Source: Cheilinus undulatus (lineage: Eukaryota; Chordata; Actinopteri; Labriformes; Labridae). From it: a DNA stretch of 64,000 nt. The position numbers and the translations under genes were made by a program. Positions within the stretch are counted from its first letter, which is position 1. Each line of letters opens with the position of its first letter. Shown piece after piece: positions 11,491 to 22,654 of this stretch. The stretch is from positions 17,300,632 through 17,364,631 of the forward strand of contig NC_054875.1 of the NCBI RefSeq assembly GCF_018320785.1. Reading direction: 5' to 3'. The notes beneath the pieces were generated by a model. It saw nothing but the letters and a program-made list of their open reading frames with translations, made no database searches and was not told the DNA's origin.

Positions 11491-14400
11491 CTGAATAAAA
11501 CAGTGAACATATTTAAACACAAAATATTGGCATCATCAACTTGAATTATCACATTCTACATACAGCTCATTCTATAGTCTGAATGATGCACCTGTGCTGC
11601 TACTGAGGGTACAAACATTTTTTCACTACTCAAATTAAAAAAAATGTAGTCACTCAATTTACTTTACTTTATTTCTAAATCATCCAAAACTTGATTTCAG
11701 AGATTTTGCATGTTGTTAATATACATGAACACAGCAGTGAAATACCTGATCTTTCTTCAGTGTGATTTGTCCCATTTCTCTGTTACCAACAAAGGAGCGT
11801 GTCACCTTAAAAACTCTTTCTGATGCTTTCACTTTTATGAGGTAGTTGGTAGGGAAGTAGCCCGTTTTCTCCCCCATCTTTCCCTGAAATTAGAGAATGA
11901 GCAAATTTTATTCTTTGCAGAAACTTGAATAAAAAAGTGTGAAGTTCTCATAGTTGTAACTAAGTTAAAACCAAATTTACCACGAACTCAATTAGAGTAC
12001 AAAAAAGGACCAAATAAAGGTCAACAGATATAGAGTTGATAACCTTACCCTCCACCATTCTTCATTGGAGTCATCTAGTACAGTGATCCGATCACCAGGG
12101 CTGGTACACACAAACAAAATAAGTGTTTGTAATAACTGATTTTTTTGTGTAACAGGTAATTTTAAAAGGGCTGTTTTTGCTTTAGGGAAGTAAAGTAGGT
12201 TTACTTGAATTAATGAAGAAATAAATAATTAATATACTGTATAATAACTGCATTTTTTAAAGCTTTTTGTGTCTTTAAACATACTGGAAGTCGAGGTCAT
12301 CTTTCTCTATTGCTTTGAAGCGGTAGAGGGCCAGATAATAGTGGGAATGGGAGAATGTTCCCTTAGCCTGTTGGTAAAACAACACAGATGCCACACAACA
12401 ACTGTATTCTAATAACATTGACATATATGCAGTATTGCAGCTCATGAATAAAGCTGCACTTCAATAAATTATCAAAGCAAAACTATTATGCTTTGATGTG
12501 TCTTTTTTTTTACCTTGTCATCAGCTTTGTCTCCTCCTTTCTCCTTCTTATCATCAGGCTTTCCTGTGTGAGCATTGCAGTCATCATTAAAACCTTTTTC
12601 TTTTGATGGATGTTATGACTGGGTTTTGTGTTTCAGACTTTTTTCTGTATATCAATATCATGACTGTTACAGAAATCTGAACATTTTATCTTTGACCACA
12701 ACCACCCGCCCTTTTGGAGAACTATAGGCACCCGCCTACAGCAGCACTGTGGTAGGAACAGAAATATGCACTAAGACTTTAAAGTTACCAACTGCAATGC
12801 TGCCCACTTTCTATAAGAACAATAAACAGCCGATAAATATTTCTCTTGCCCTTGCAGCCACACCCAACCCTTGCTACCACCCCAACTCTTATGACTGACT
12901 GACATTTACCAACACAAACTTGCACAGCAGTATGACCAAATGATAAAAATTATCTGGATGTGAGTCAAAAAAGTTCATCCTTAAAGAGGGGGTATTATAC
13001 TTTTCCAATTTTTAAAACATAAATATAAAGTCACAATGTTGGGTGTCCATACTCCACGTATGCAAATTTTCAAACCACAAGATAAATGTATGTGGCACTA
13101 ATCTTGGAATTAGGGTTAGGGTAGACTGTAAACTGATGAAAACGGTTCATTGTGAATCTCTCCGAGATCTTCCCGAGACGAAATTTCAATGGAGCAAACT
13201 GATGAGGTCATCGCAATAGGATCTCCTGACTGGTTCGTCCGTGCTGCCGGCAAAGCAGAACAGATCGCCTCCACAAGGCCTTTTAGCCATTTAGCCATTT
13301 AGTAACACAGTAATTAAACACTTACCAAACAGATACGTCCTGCTCTATCCTTCGCTGCTGCTGGTTTTCTTCCCCCTCTCCGTCCAAACCACCAGGATCA
13401 GACTCCAGGTCTAACATGTACGGACGTATATCAATATTCGCCATATTTTACTCAGTCAGACCAGTTCATTCAAAGTTTTCAACTACTAGCATAACAACAT
13501 AGCCACATTGGAGGGGGCGGGCACAAAACATTGAGTCCTGCCACCGGCCAGCCTCCGGAAAATCGGCCAATCGAAGGAAAGCAGGTCTGTGGGGGGGGGG
13601 GGTTTACAGAGACAGCAGCGAAAATGAAGCGTGTCAGACGGAGGTTAAAATGAGGGTTTTTCAGGATGCCAGTGTGAGAAACATGAGGAGTTTTTTGAGC
13701 TGTAAACCATTTAAAGCTACTACATGGGTATCAGAGCGATGGTATAAAGCCTTGAAAAAAGGCATAATACCCCTCTTTAAGGAGACAGGATTAATAAAAC
13801 AAAGAGATATGTTTTTCAGATGTATTATTCCTGGCAATGGAAGTTCAAATCCTGATGGCTCAGTAATGGCTGTTGCGAAGGCATATGCTAGCATAAGCAC
13901 TACTGAAGCATGTGCTACCTTTAGGTACCATCACCAAGTTCAGTGATCAACAGAACATTAACTGCCACTTAAACTTGAGGAGCAGGAAGCACTGTACCAA
14001 AAGCTAGCCTGCCTTCAAAACCACTGTCAAATCCAACTTTTGAAGTCATGAGATTGCAAGCAGCACCAGCATTGCTGCTCAATAAGCACAAAATGAAAAC
14101 TCAGAAAATTAAAATAGGCCTAGATAATGCTGTGGATATGTAAACTCTGTGCAAACTTCTAAAATAAGTCATCCAAATAAGTGTGTGTATATGTGCATGT
14201 ATGTGTGCATTTGCATGCTCTTTATGTACTGTATGTGTTGTTCAGTAGAAAAATTTGCTCAGCAGAGGTCCTTTTTTGGAATAAAACTGTTGTACACGTC
14301 CTGACCCTACTGCACATCTTCTATCAGGATATCAGAGTAATGGTGCATATATTTTTAAATCTGACGTTTGTTCATTCACCTGCAAATGGCTCACATGTTG

Positions 14401-17400
14401 ACTCAAGGAGACTCTAATATTATTAATGATTTAGACACACTTCCATTGTGACAGCCTTAGTGCATTTTGCTTTTCATGTGTTGTTATTGGTATGTTGTTT
14501 CTTGTATGCTACGTTGCAAATGGCAAGAGGGCATCATTTCCTCTTGCTTAGTGCTACACAATGCTTGCACTAGACCTGACCCCAACTAGCCTATGTTGTT
14601 CCCTAACAGAGACCTTCAAACAGCTATATTATTTTTCTTGTACCTTCTCCTTCTTCATTCTCTTTGGGCTGTTGGCTCTCTTCTTCTTCCTCTTCCATCA
14701 TCATCATCATCTAGAGAAAAGACGTTTTTCATCAGAAATAATAATTGGAAAAAATGTTTCATGTCCTTTCAGAACATTCTGTATAACCTAATGATGTATC
14801 TGCTCATGCTTAAACAGTTTCCTCCTCCAGTGTTATGAACCTTTATTAAATGAGAAATAGACATGTTGAAACATGTAGGAATTACACTTTAGTTACAGTT
14901 ATATTTCACACTCACATTTTTCTTGTCATTTTCATTCTTTTTACGCTCCTTATTTGCCATGATGACACCGACACGCAGTGTGTCAAAAACAGGATCATTC
15001 CTGTTTGGGTTGTCTGTTCAAGAACAGAGAAGTCAGTTAGGTAAAAGGACAGATTACCATATTCACAATTCTGTATGTTTTCATAGACAATACACTGATA
15101 CAAGCCCATAGCCAGGGGAGGTGGAGGGTTTGAAAAAAAAACCCTGGTCACTACCAAAGCTCAAGAATTTATGATTATGATTTTATGTATTTATTGACTG
15201 ATTGATTGATTGAGTGATTGATTTGGGGTTAGTGTGTGTCCCCGATGCCCCATAATGCTAAAAAAAAAATTCAAACCAAACAAAAACCCTTTTCTTGTTA
15301 ACAGAAAAAAACTTTTGTGATTGTCCTTGAAAATAGAACTCTCGTATGAGAACATACAGCACAGCTGCATGTCATAAAAATCATTATGTATAAAAAAAAA
15401 AAAAAAAAACTGCAGAGGAGAATGCTTTCTTAAAACTTCACCTGCCCCTCAGTATGTGTCATTCACTCCCACAGGCACACAGAAGCTTTAATGAAGGTGG
15501 GTGGCATAAAACCCCCATGTGTTGTTTAAATTATTTCTTTTCCAGTCACAGTTTTAACGGGTGCAAAAGCAGCACAATCCTTTGTGAATCAGGTAGTCAG
15601 CCATTATGAAGCTTTACTCTACTTTATTTGACAGACGGACATTATAATCAAACATATATTCAAAGAACTGGTGGCTGTCATTGACAGTCAGAAAGAGCAT
15701 TTAAAGTCTGATGTCTCAGTGGGACATCAACAGCATTCATCCTCTGTAATGTGCTGTTACATATGTGCTCAGAGAAATTCTTTATTGAAGAGTAGAGCAT
15801 ACTTTATCAATAAGAATGGAGCATGTACTTATCACATCCTCTGTGTCCTATGTAGTATCAGATTTTTTTTTTTTTTTTTTTTTACAAATAACATAGAACA
15901 TAGAAAGTTAGTTTGTTATCCATTGTTATTAGTTACCTTCTCATTTGTAAAGGAGAAATACATCCAAATGTCATACTTGCCTTGCTATGCCTTTGTGTTG
16001 CCAATACCAACATTAATCTTCTTTTTACATCATTTGTCATTCTAACATAATAAGCATCAGCTATCCAGAACCATTTGGGCAATTATTTTTGGATGGCTCA
16101 AACTCATGAGAATTGCATTGTCCTCCCAATGCCACCCTCAACTTTGAAACTCAAATCATTTGCTATTTTTATGAAGGGAGAAACTGCAAAAAGGTCCAAC
16201 CCCCTTTCCGCTATGGTTGCTATGGGCCTGTGATGAATACAGAATTAAGTCTTTGTATGTATAGAAAATACTATCTTTCTGTTGACTTACTTGGATCTGG
16301 TTGGTCACTGCTGTACAGGGGGGAGCTGTAGGCCCTCCTGAAGCCAGGAGGCTTCAGGAAACAAGATTTTGGGTCAATATTTAAAGTCATTGTATGAATA
16401 TTCTTATCATGAGGACACAGTGATGTGAGTATACATTTAAATGTTCTACTTTTCTGATTTAGGTGAGTAGATTATTTTAATGCTGTTTGACTGCAGGAAT
16501 AAGACTCACAATTTTTCCAAAGCATCTCTGGAACTCGACATAGGACTGACATGAGTGGTGGATGTTGGTTTTGCAGTTTTTACATCTTAAAGCAAACTTG
16601 TTGTTCACTGGAAAATAAAGAAAGCGTCAGTCAAACGTCAGTCTGAAACAGAAGCAAAATACAAAGAAGATATATCACATTTTCTATATAAACTATTGTA
16701 ATTTTGTTTGTGTGGTGTTTTTTTTTTTTTTTTTTACATTTTATTTTACTTTTTTATTTTCTTTTGTTTTCCATCTTTTTTCTACATACAGACTATCATG
16801 CGAGCACAGACATCACAGAATTTGGGCTTCTTGCAGTAGTGGTCCTTAAACTTGTGGGGTTTGTCATTGACCATGACAACCGGCTCAGGAGGTTCTGGTT
16901 CCTTCTCCTCTACCTCCACCTCCTCCTCGTATATGAAATAGACCTGAACACACAAAGAGCAAATTCATTTCTTACACAACATAGGGAAGCAGCAGGGAAG
17001 CATGGGGAAAATAACAGATGATAATGGTACTATGTGAACAGAGGGTAAGGATAAAAATGTGATAATAGTTCATCTTTTCCTTTAAAAGGGAAAATGATGT
17101 TAATTTTGTATGAAATATTTTTTAATAAGTTGTCTTGATATCAGGTGTTGCACAACATTCCTCCTTAATGTCTTTTAATCAAGACTCGTTCCTTGCATTA
17201 CATTGAGTTAGAGTGAATAATGGTACAATCCATATGACATCACGATACACAGCTGTTTTTGTTTGTGCCCTTGCACATTTGTTCTGGTAAGGTATATTAC
17301 TTATTCATAGCCATGCTGATTGATGACTGTAATTTTGTAATGACAAATGAAGTGTGCACACAGTTTTGTATATAGTTTGATGTTTAACAGATTGGCATTG

Positions 17401-17717
17401 TGTTGTTAAGTGTCACGTTCTGCTTTATAGAACTGAGGCATTTTTCTAAAACCCAATGATAACCCCTTACATATAAGAAGTAGTGTGTCCATCTGTGGAG
17501 GAAAAAAAACAAGACAAAAACACTGAGGGTAAAGGGTACTTTTTCAATTGACTCTGCACTATGTTCCTGTCCCAGCTGGTGGCTATTTAAAACCATGCTG
17601 GAATTCCATAAGGGGGTTTACATGGTTCTGTTACTCACGGTGTCTCCCTCCTCTCTCACAACATTTTCTGGAGCTGGAGGGTTGTCATGGATATCCACAG
17701 AGTTTTTGTCATCCTCC
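11383..17717 (-). CDS. stac3: STAC3, SH3 and cysteine-rich domain protein 3 (gene span, 11 exons)
   Basis: Eleven exons read right to left: 17639-17717, 16790-16943, 16510-16607, 16291-16351, 14916-15013, 14644-14710, 12514-12563, 12285-12367, 12049-12100, 11746-11883, 11383-11490. All introns are GT-AG and every split codon joins correctly, giving 328 residues to a TAA; with a short missing N-terminus this fits the roughly 360-residue family. Order: acidic Glu-rich stretch, C1-type zinc finger ([17 protein letters not shown] onward), linker with NRNDPVF, a Lys/Asp-rich stretch, SH3-1 ([19 protein letters not shown] to EEWWRG to GYFPTNYL) and SH3-2 (ending [10 protein letters not shown]). In known vertebrates STAC3 binds the muscle calcium channel CaV1.1 at the triad and is needed for excitation-contraction coupling. 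The Trp pair of SH3-1, site of the human myopathy substitution, is retained. The first coding exon(s) were not found. Confidence 0.95.
11746..11883 (-). CDS. stac3: STAC3 exon, end of SH3-1 and start of SH3-2
   Basis: 138 bases, 46 codons: [20 protein letters not shown], then [20 protein letters not shown] and TLKKDQ. GYFPxNYL closes the first SH3 domain, and RSFVGN opens the second. Acceptor ATTTCAG, donor GTATTT. Confidence 0.95.
12049..12100 (-). CDS. stac3: STAC3 exon, SH3-1 core
   Basis: 52 bases: [17 protein letters not shown]. The WW pair is the canonical SH3 ligand-binding Trp position; in people the corresponding Trp-to-Ser change causes STAC3 myopathy, and here the residue is normal. 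Donor GTAAGG. Confidence 0.95.
12285..12367 (-). CDS. stac3: STAC3 exon, start of SH3-1
   Basis: 83 bases in phase 0: [20 protein letters not shown] then EKDDLDF plus two bases completed by the next exon to His. It carries the ALYxF motif and the acidic RT loop that form the peptide-binding face of the first SH3 domain. Donor GTATGT. Confidence 0.95.
12514..12563 (-). CDS. stac3: STAC3 exon, lysine/aspartate-rich linker
   Basis: 50 bases encoding (G)[16 protein letters not shown], the charged linker before SH3-1 (mammals: KKAEKKTPDDKHK). Acceptor CACACAG, donor GTAAAA. Phase fits on both sides. Confidence 0.88.
12981..13780. mobile_element. TTAA-flanked non-autonomous DNA element 2 (STAC3 intron)
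   Basis: About 800 bases bounded by TTAA (12981-12984 and 13777-13780), with inverted ends AGAGGGGGTATTATACTTTT on the left and AGAGGGGTATTATGCCTTTT on the reverse-complemented right. Its interior is GC-richer than the STAC3 intron around it and holds a G run near 13591-13600. The open frames inside (13116-13298, 13650-13946) show no transposase motif. The ends resemble those of the element at 30266-36651. Confidence 0.75.
14644..14710 (-). CDS. stac3: STAC3 exon, Met/Glu-rich linker
   Basis: 67 bases giving five Met in a row, then a run of Glu and [11 protein letters not shown]. The final G joins GA of the next exon to make Gly. The (ATG)5 run looks like a short trinucleotide expansion: the mammalian protein has only two Met before its Glu run. 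Donor GTACAA is non-optimal but keeps phase. Confidence 0.88.
14916..15013 (-). CDS. stac3: STAC3 exon, linker with NRNDPVF motif
   Basis: 98 bases: after the split Asn codon, [20 protein letters not shown] then [12 protein letters not shown]. The acceptor at TTGAACAG is chosen because it is the only nearby one that keeps phase with the preceding exon. A closer AAACAG site would break it. Donor GTGAGT. Human STAC3 has [20 protein letters not shown] here. Confidence 0.93.
16291..16351 (-). CDS. stac3: STAC3 exon, post-C1 linker
   Basis: 61 bases encoding [20 protein letters not shown] plus one base that joins AC of the next exon to make Asn. Donor GTAAGT is a perfect match. [14 protein letters not shown] is a family hallmark that directly follows the C1 domain. 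The acceptor is CTGAAG. Confidence 0.95.
16510..16607 (-). CDS. stac3: STAC3 exon, second half of C1 finger
   Basis: 98 bases encoding (L)[19 protein letters not shown] then [13 protein letters not shown]. It supplies the remaining zinc ligands (C-X2-C-X4-H-X2-C and the final Cys). Acceptor TTTTCCAG, donor GTGAGT. This is almost residue-for-residue the mammalian C1 end, with HHS replacing HEH. Confidence 0.95.
16790..16943 (-). CDS. stac3: STAC3 exon, acidic stretch and first half of C1 finger
   Basis: 154 bases in phase 0, giving [19 protein letters not shown], then [20 protein letters not shown] and VCARMIV. The last base (T) joins TG of the next exon to make Leu. The His and first two Cys of the C1 zinc site are here (H-X12-C-X2-C). 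Donor GTATGT. The human protein has the equivalent YYIYEEEE and [20 protein letters not shown]. Confidence 0.95.
17639..17717 (-). CDS. stac3: STAC3 exon, acidic N-terminal region
   Basis: 79 bases: one base completing a codon from an unseen upstream exon, then 26 codons with [18 protein letters not shown] and REEGDT. Acceptor CAG lies above 17717 and donor GTGAGT follows 17639. The sequence corresponds to the poorly conserved segment before the acidic Tyr-rich part of STAC3. The assignment rests on phase continuity with the next exon. Confidence 0.85.
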
Positions 17718-18300
17718 CTGACACACAGACAAACAAAAAGCAAGTAAGAACAAATCTGGTTGCTAACTATATTAACACTGACATGAAGAGATAGTCCTCT
17801 CCTTTTAATTCTTTATTTAGTCTAATTGTACATACTAAACAGACACGAATGGAGGGAATAAACTTAGATGGTAAATCATCTGCAGCTATAAGCTAAGGTG
17901 TAGTGCCCACTGTGGTCCACTACTTTCCAAAGACAGTCAAAAGAAGTAGCTCTCTCTTCTCCTGCAACAAAATCCGTCTTTTTTCTTTTCATTTGTAACC
18001 TGGGTATTGTTTCAAAATAATCTTTTTCAACCTAAAGTCCCAGGAAACTTAGTTCTAGGAACTTTTTTTCAAGAAACTGGTTTCTGTGGCCCACTCTTGT
18101 CTACATTACCAGGTCAGAAAGTCCTGGGAAGATTATGGAAATCAAGCAAGTACAGTAGTGGGAAGTATAGTAGTGTTAATATTGATGAGGTTTTTTTTTT
18201 TTTTTTTTTTGACCTTTTTTATTTATATTGGTAAGTATTGTAATGATGGGTCTGGGTTGGGGGAATGACTTATAATCCATAAAATTTGATCATAATCATA
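17718..18300. other. Probable STAC3 5' intron sequence, no exon found
   Basis: The upstream STAC3 coding exon(s) should lie at or beyond this point on the minus strand. I searched for a short Leu/Lys-rich N-terminus with the correct phase and found none that I would defend. A T run lies at 18189-18210. Confidence 0.35.
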
Positions 18301-18439
18301 TCAAATGTCTGCGTTGGTGCTCAGTCATCCAGGTCATGGGTGTCCAACGCTTGATCCAAACGAGGACCTGTTGTTCAACATTTCACCTTTCCTCGAAAAA
18401 AGCTTCTTTAAATCTGGCTGGGGCCTGAAATCTAATGGT

Positions 18440-19858
18440 GCACCTGCCATCCGAACCGGGCCATATTCTATCCGTGCTGAAGCCCATTTGACCCCCTCCC
18501 CTGTCCCCCCTTTGGTCCACACTCACACTGCTCAACGCATCCAGGCCTGGGCACGGATATGTCACACACCGACGTCATCACAAGGAGAATCCACCATTGA
18601 TGAACTTATACGTGCTGATGGCTCAGTATTTATAAGTATTGTTTTTTAGGCTTTGAAACAGCAAAAGATTTATACGATATCTAATCAGACACCAAAGTTA
18701 TTTCAGCTGACTTGGGATCAGTAGGCTGCGTTAACTGTTCTGAGCCCAGTGAGGAGAGACAGAGTGAAAGCGGTTCGTAGTGGAGAGTTATCGCTCACAG
18801 CATATAATCTGGAGCCTGATCAGAGTTCCAGGCACTTCTGCTAAATGAAACCCTGACTTTTTAACTCGTATGAGCCCTATACAGTCATTATTCTGCGTGT
18901 CTGTATACTGTCTGAATCCCCCTGGCATTCCCCTATGCGTCATGAACTGTGCCATCTCTCTGCGTATGTTTGGATTACTTTCAGTGCTGTGCCAAACAAG
19001 CTCTCATGTCATAGAAAGCCTGTATCCAGAGCAGGATTAAATGTTCAGTTAAAAGATTTTTTTACCTTGTAGAGAGCAATTTAACCATCTGACGAGAGCT
19101 GAAAGTGAAAATTCCGCAGGATTAATACACGATGTTCGGTGCAAACGTCAGTGATCAAGATCACAATTTCACTTTTTGACATGAAATAGAATTAAAGGTA
19201 AATTAATTCAGTGGATGATAGTATGGTATTATAATCTTATAATAAGAGAGGTTAAATCAGCTGTGTGATTAACCCCAGCACACATCCACGTATTTGGCAC
19301 TCTCCTTTATGCACGGAGGATGAAAGGTGTTTGTTTCCTGTGAGCTGCTGTTTGTGACTCAAACAAGGGAAGAAGCTTTATTTCACTAACCAAAAAATCT
19401 CTCACAGTCATTAAAACCTGACTTTGCTAGAAACTGTTCAGAAATGTGGACTGGACTGGGATCCATTAGAACGAGGTCGTATGGAGCTGTGCAAAGTTAA
19501 ATTCTTACGCTCTTATAAAATCTTTGTAACTTGTAAAATAAATCGTTCTCGGTATCTCTCTAGAAAAAATCCTGCTGTCTCTTGCATGCAGTTGCTGCTG
19601 CAGCCTGGGATGCTCTCTGCACTCTGACGTGGGTCCTATTGTTGTTACTTCATGTTACGTCACATTCCCGTGCTTGTGCTCCTTCATTTGCATCCGTGCC
19701 GTGTCTAGGCCCACCTTGTCCTTCCGTGGTGTGGACGCAAAGCATGGCGCGCCAGAGCACCAAACAATTGCACTCACACTGGCCAAATGTACCAGACATT
19801 AGGCTGAAACGGGCCCAGGCACAGTACGGATAGCCATGTGTGAGTGCGCCCTAATGTG
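18440..19858. mobile_element. Probable DNA-transposon remnant(s)
   Basis: No gene is recognised. Sequence around 18480-18790 matches the loop of the foldback structure at 61780-61985: CTCACACTG, CAACG(C/T)ATCCAGGCCTG and GAGCCCAGTGAGGA recur in the same order. A related block, inverted, occurs near 19800-19850 (CACAGTACGGATAGCC, TGTGAGTGCGCCC), suggesting an element about 1.4 kb long with decayed inverted ends. Superfamily not determined. Confidence 0.45.
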
Positions 19859-20435
19859 TTGTTTCCATCAAAGGGTTTGGTTCCGTTTGGTATGGCACAG
19901 TAGGCACTGGTTTTTGACTGGTTTCCATCAAAAGTTGGAAAGGGGCTCAAATAACGGCTCGTACCATCTATGGACTCTCTTGTAGGGGTGCCAAGCTTAC
20001 CTATCTGTCCCTAAACGGGGGAGTTACAAACACAATAGACACACCACAGTTTGCCTATTGGTCAAAAGAATCATCACTTCCCTAGTGACAGTGCCAATAA
20101 ACACAAACACAGAACCTGCCCTGTTTAAACATGCAGTATTTTTTGAAAGAAGAGAGTATTACCAGGACAATATTAATCAATGATATCAGCGCACAATACC
20201 ACCCCATGGACAACCTCGGAGATACAGACCTTCCTGGCAATTGTTAATGACGAGGAGGTGCAGAGGGAATAAGACAGCGCTATGAGAAATAAAAATGTGT
20301 TCCAGCTGGTGGTAGCCTTGCCAGCTGGATTACAATGCTACCCACTGAGAGTATAGGTGTCAGTGAAAATGCAAACTATTTTGGAGTTACTACCGAATCA
20401 TGCCAAACCATACTCAGTCAAACTGGACCACCTGG

Positions 20436-20578
20436 TGTCCTGTAAAGTGGAACTAATGTCAGGTATGCTGTTGTTAGGTCGACGGCATTAAGTGATGTAA
20501 CTTCCTGTTATATGGAGTTCACAGTAAACATGACTGCAAAGTATTCATGGCCTCTGTCTCTTCACTATTAACGTAACA
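20436..20578 (+). repeat. Gypsy-2 left LTR
   Basis: Begins TGTCCTGTAAAG and ends AACGTAACA (TG...CA termini). It matches the right LTR apart from about 20 extra bases (CGACGGCATTAAGT region and a TGTTATA segment), which the right copy appears to have lost, plus a few substitutions. At 143 bases it is short for a Gypsy element. Confidence 0.9.
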
Positions 20579-20669
20579 TGGTGTCAGAAGGAAAAATGGA
20601 AGTTAGACAATATTTGAAGACGGACTAAACCTGCCTACGGTGTCACGGACATTAGAGAGGGAGGACGGA

Positions 20670-22050
20670 ATGATGGAAAGTGAGGCACTGGCACCACAAC
20701 TGGCGCCACCAGGCAAGTTCAACTTCAGCAGTACAAGTGAATGGCCGAGATGGATGAAGCGCTTTGAACGCTACAGAATAGTGTTAGGCATGGACAAACA
20801 TCTCAAGAGTTTCGGGTGAATGCTTTCATGTATGCTGCCGACAATGATGCCGAGGATATTTTAAGTGCATTACCTTTAACAGAGGAGCAGAAAAAGTCAT
20901 ACGAAGCTGTCACGAAGACATTCACTGCACACTGTGTTAGCAAGAGGAACGTCATATACGAGAGAGCCGAAATCAAGAGCACAGTGAAAGTGTAGAGCAG
21001 GCGTCGGCAACTAAGTTTGGCCACGGGCCAAATTTTTTTCTGACCAACTCAATGGCCAAAATTATACCTTCATCAGGCAAAACCTGTCTTTCCTACAAAA
21101 AAAACCATTTTTTTCTCATCTATACTATTATAATAGTACAAAAACGTAATTTAATAAAGTTATTTATTTAAAATCAATGAATTTGCTACAGGCTGTTATT
21201 ATGTATTTATTTGATCTTTGAGCCAAGCTTGTTATTTGTTTTAATTCAATGAAACAGATTTTGCGCTTTGTCTGTTACAGTGGCAAACAGAGAGCGATTT
21301 TTTTCTCTTTTTTCTCAGAGCACACACGTGCTAATTAAATTCCAACCTCAAGCCAGTGTGCTTCTGAAGTCAAGCAGATGCTGCTTTATTTCATTTTATC
21401 ATATTTTGTCATGACTTTTGAATTAATGTTCTGAAATCTGAGTGGAATTGTCGTTTTTTGTGAGAGCAAATATATATATAATTTTTAAATCAGTTTTTTA
21501 GTCAATATCATCTGGTGGGCCAGGTATTATTGGCAGTGGGCCAATTTTGGCCCACGGGCTGCCAGTTGCCTACCACTGAGTCTTTCATAACAGCAGTGCA
21601 CATGCTGAGCGAACACTGTGAATTCGGAGCCCTGAGAGAGCAGCTAATACGGGGCCGAATTGTGGTGGGCATAAGAGATGCTAAACTGTCAGAGAGCTTA
21701 CAGCTAGATGCTGATTTGACACTAGAAAAGGCCATAACCAAGGTGAGACAGAGTGCAGCAATTTAAAAAGCAACAGCCTGTGCTAAGAGGAGCTCAGCAG
21801 GCAACCAGACAGGTTGAAGCCATACACAAAAAGACCACAAGAGGGCAGAAAGCCAACAAAGATAAAGCTGAAGGCCACTCATCTGAATGTGCCACAAGAG
21901 GAAGCACCTCTGGAAGGACTGCCCTGCATGTGATGCAGAATGCAGAAAATGCCACAAAAAGGGACATTTTGCAAAGAAATGTAGGTCAGCTGATGGTGTG
22001 CATGACATTACAGAGGCACCAGTGGAGAGGAGGATTTTGCCTTCCTAGGT
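20670..22050 (+). pseudogene. Gypsy-2 gag remnant with CCHC knuckle
   Basis: Capsid-like sequence runs from about 20670 to 20997, is interrupted by a hAT-type insertion, and resumes at 21579 with SFITAVHMLSEHCEFGALRE then QLIRGRIVVGIRDAKLSESL. Reading a shifted frame at 21941-21982 gives CRKCHKKGHFAKKC, a nucleocapsid zinc knuckle (C-X2-C-X4-H-X4-C). Frameshifts and stops make it non-functional. Confidence 0.75.
20998..21578. mobile_element. hAT-like non-autonomous element inside Gypsy-2 gag
   Basis: Inverted ends: left CAGGCGTCGGCAACTAAGTT, right reverse-complement CAGTGGTAGGCAACTGGCAG. The interior also carries mirrored blocks near each end (GGCCACGGGCCAAA; GGCCCACGGGCTG). CAG...CTG ends of this type mark hAT elements. 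The capsid coding sequence is broken exactly at these ends. The 8-bp duplication is no longer clear; only AG is common to the right flank. No transposase. Confidence 0.75.
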
Positions 22051-22053
22051 GAG

Positions 22054-22503
22054 ATGTGTTCTGACGGAATAGGGGAGTGGAATGAAATGATGTGCTTGAA
22101 CAGAGAAAAGATTGTTTTCAAGCTGGACACAGGAGCAACAGTCGCAGCGATACCAAGCAGCACTCATTCACTGAAAAATCACGGGACTCTGCAGCCAGCC
22201 CTCAAAGTGCTGTATGGACCAGGAAACCACAAATTGGATATCAGGGGACGGTTTAAAGGTAAACTGAGTTGTGGAAAAAGAACAACAGAACAAGATGTTT
22301 GTGTTGTTGTGGGACTGTCCCAGCAGACAGATTTCAAAGCTCAATACTCTGCAGTGTTTTCTGGTCTAGGAAAGCTCAGTGAGCCATACAAGATAGAATT
22401 GGAGCCAGGCGCTGTCCCATATGCCCTGCCATCCCCACAATGCATGCCCCTGCTGATGCGAGAAAAAGTGAGAGCAGAGCTACAGCGTATGGAAGAGATG
22501 TGA
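22054..22503 (+). pseudogene. Gypsy-2 protease and start of reverse transcriptase
   Basis: 149-residue open segment with VFKLDTGATVAAIP, the aspartic protease active-site motif (DTGA), near residue 23. It ends in sequence typical of the region just before the reverse-transcriptase fingers (VPYALPSPQCMPLLMREKVR, AELQRMEEM). It stops at TGA 22501-22503 where related elements continue. In the intact family this is one polyprotein. Confidence 0.8.
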
Positions 22504-22654
22504 TTTGACCCAACCTACACCATGGTGTACTGGAATGGTCATGGCACCCAAAGCTCATTCAGAAAAGATACGACTGTGTGTGGATTTGACACATCTGAAC
22601 AAGTGAGTAAGGAGAGAGAGACATATCCTCCCAGCAGTAGACCACATACTAGCT

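Noticed and set aside
13116..13946. Open frames of 60-98 codons in the STAC3 intron
   Set aside because: They lie inside the TTAA-flanked element and overlap on opposite strands, with no transposase or host motif.
15001..15012. Alternative STAC3 acceptor at AAACAG (exon start 15000)
   Set aside because: It leaves the preceding exon's split codon out of phase; the upstream acceptor at 15014-15015 keeps phase and gives the conserved NRNDPVF context.
15671..16045. 124-codon plus-strand open frame
   Set aside because: Lies antisense in a STAC3 intron and contains a poly-Phe run from a T tract; no recognisable domain.
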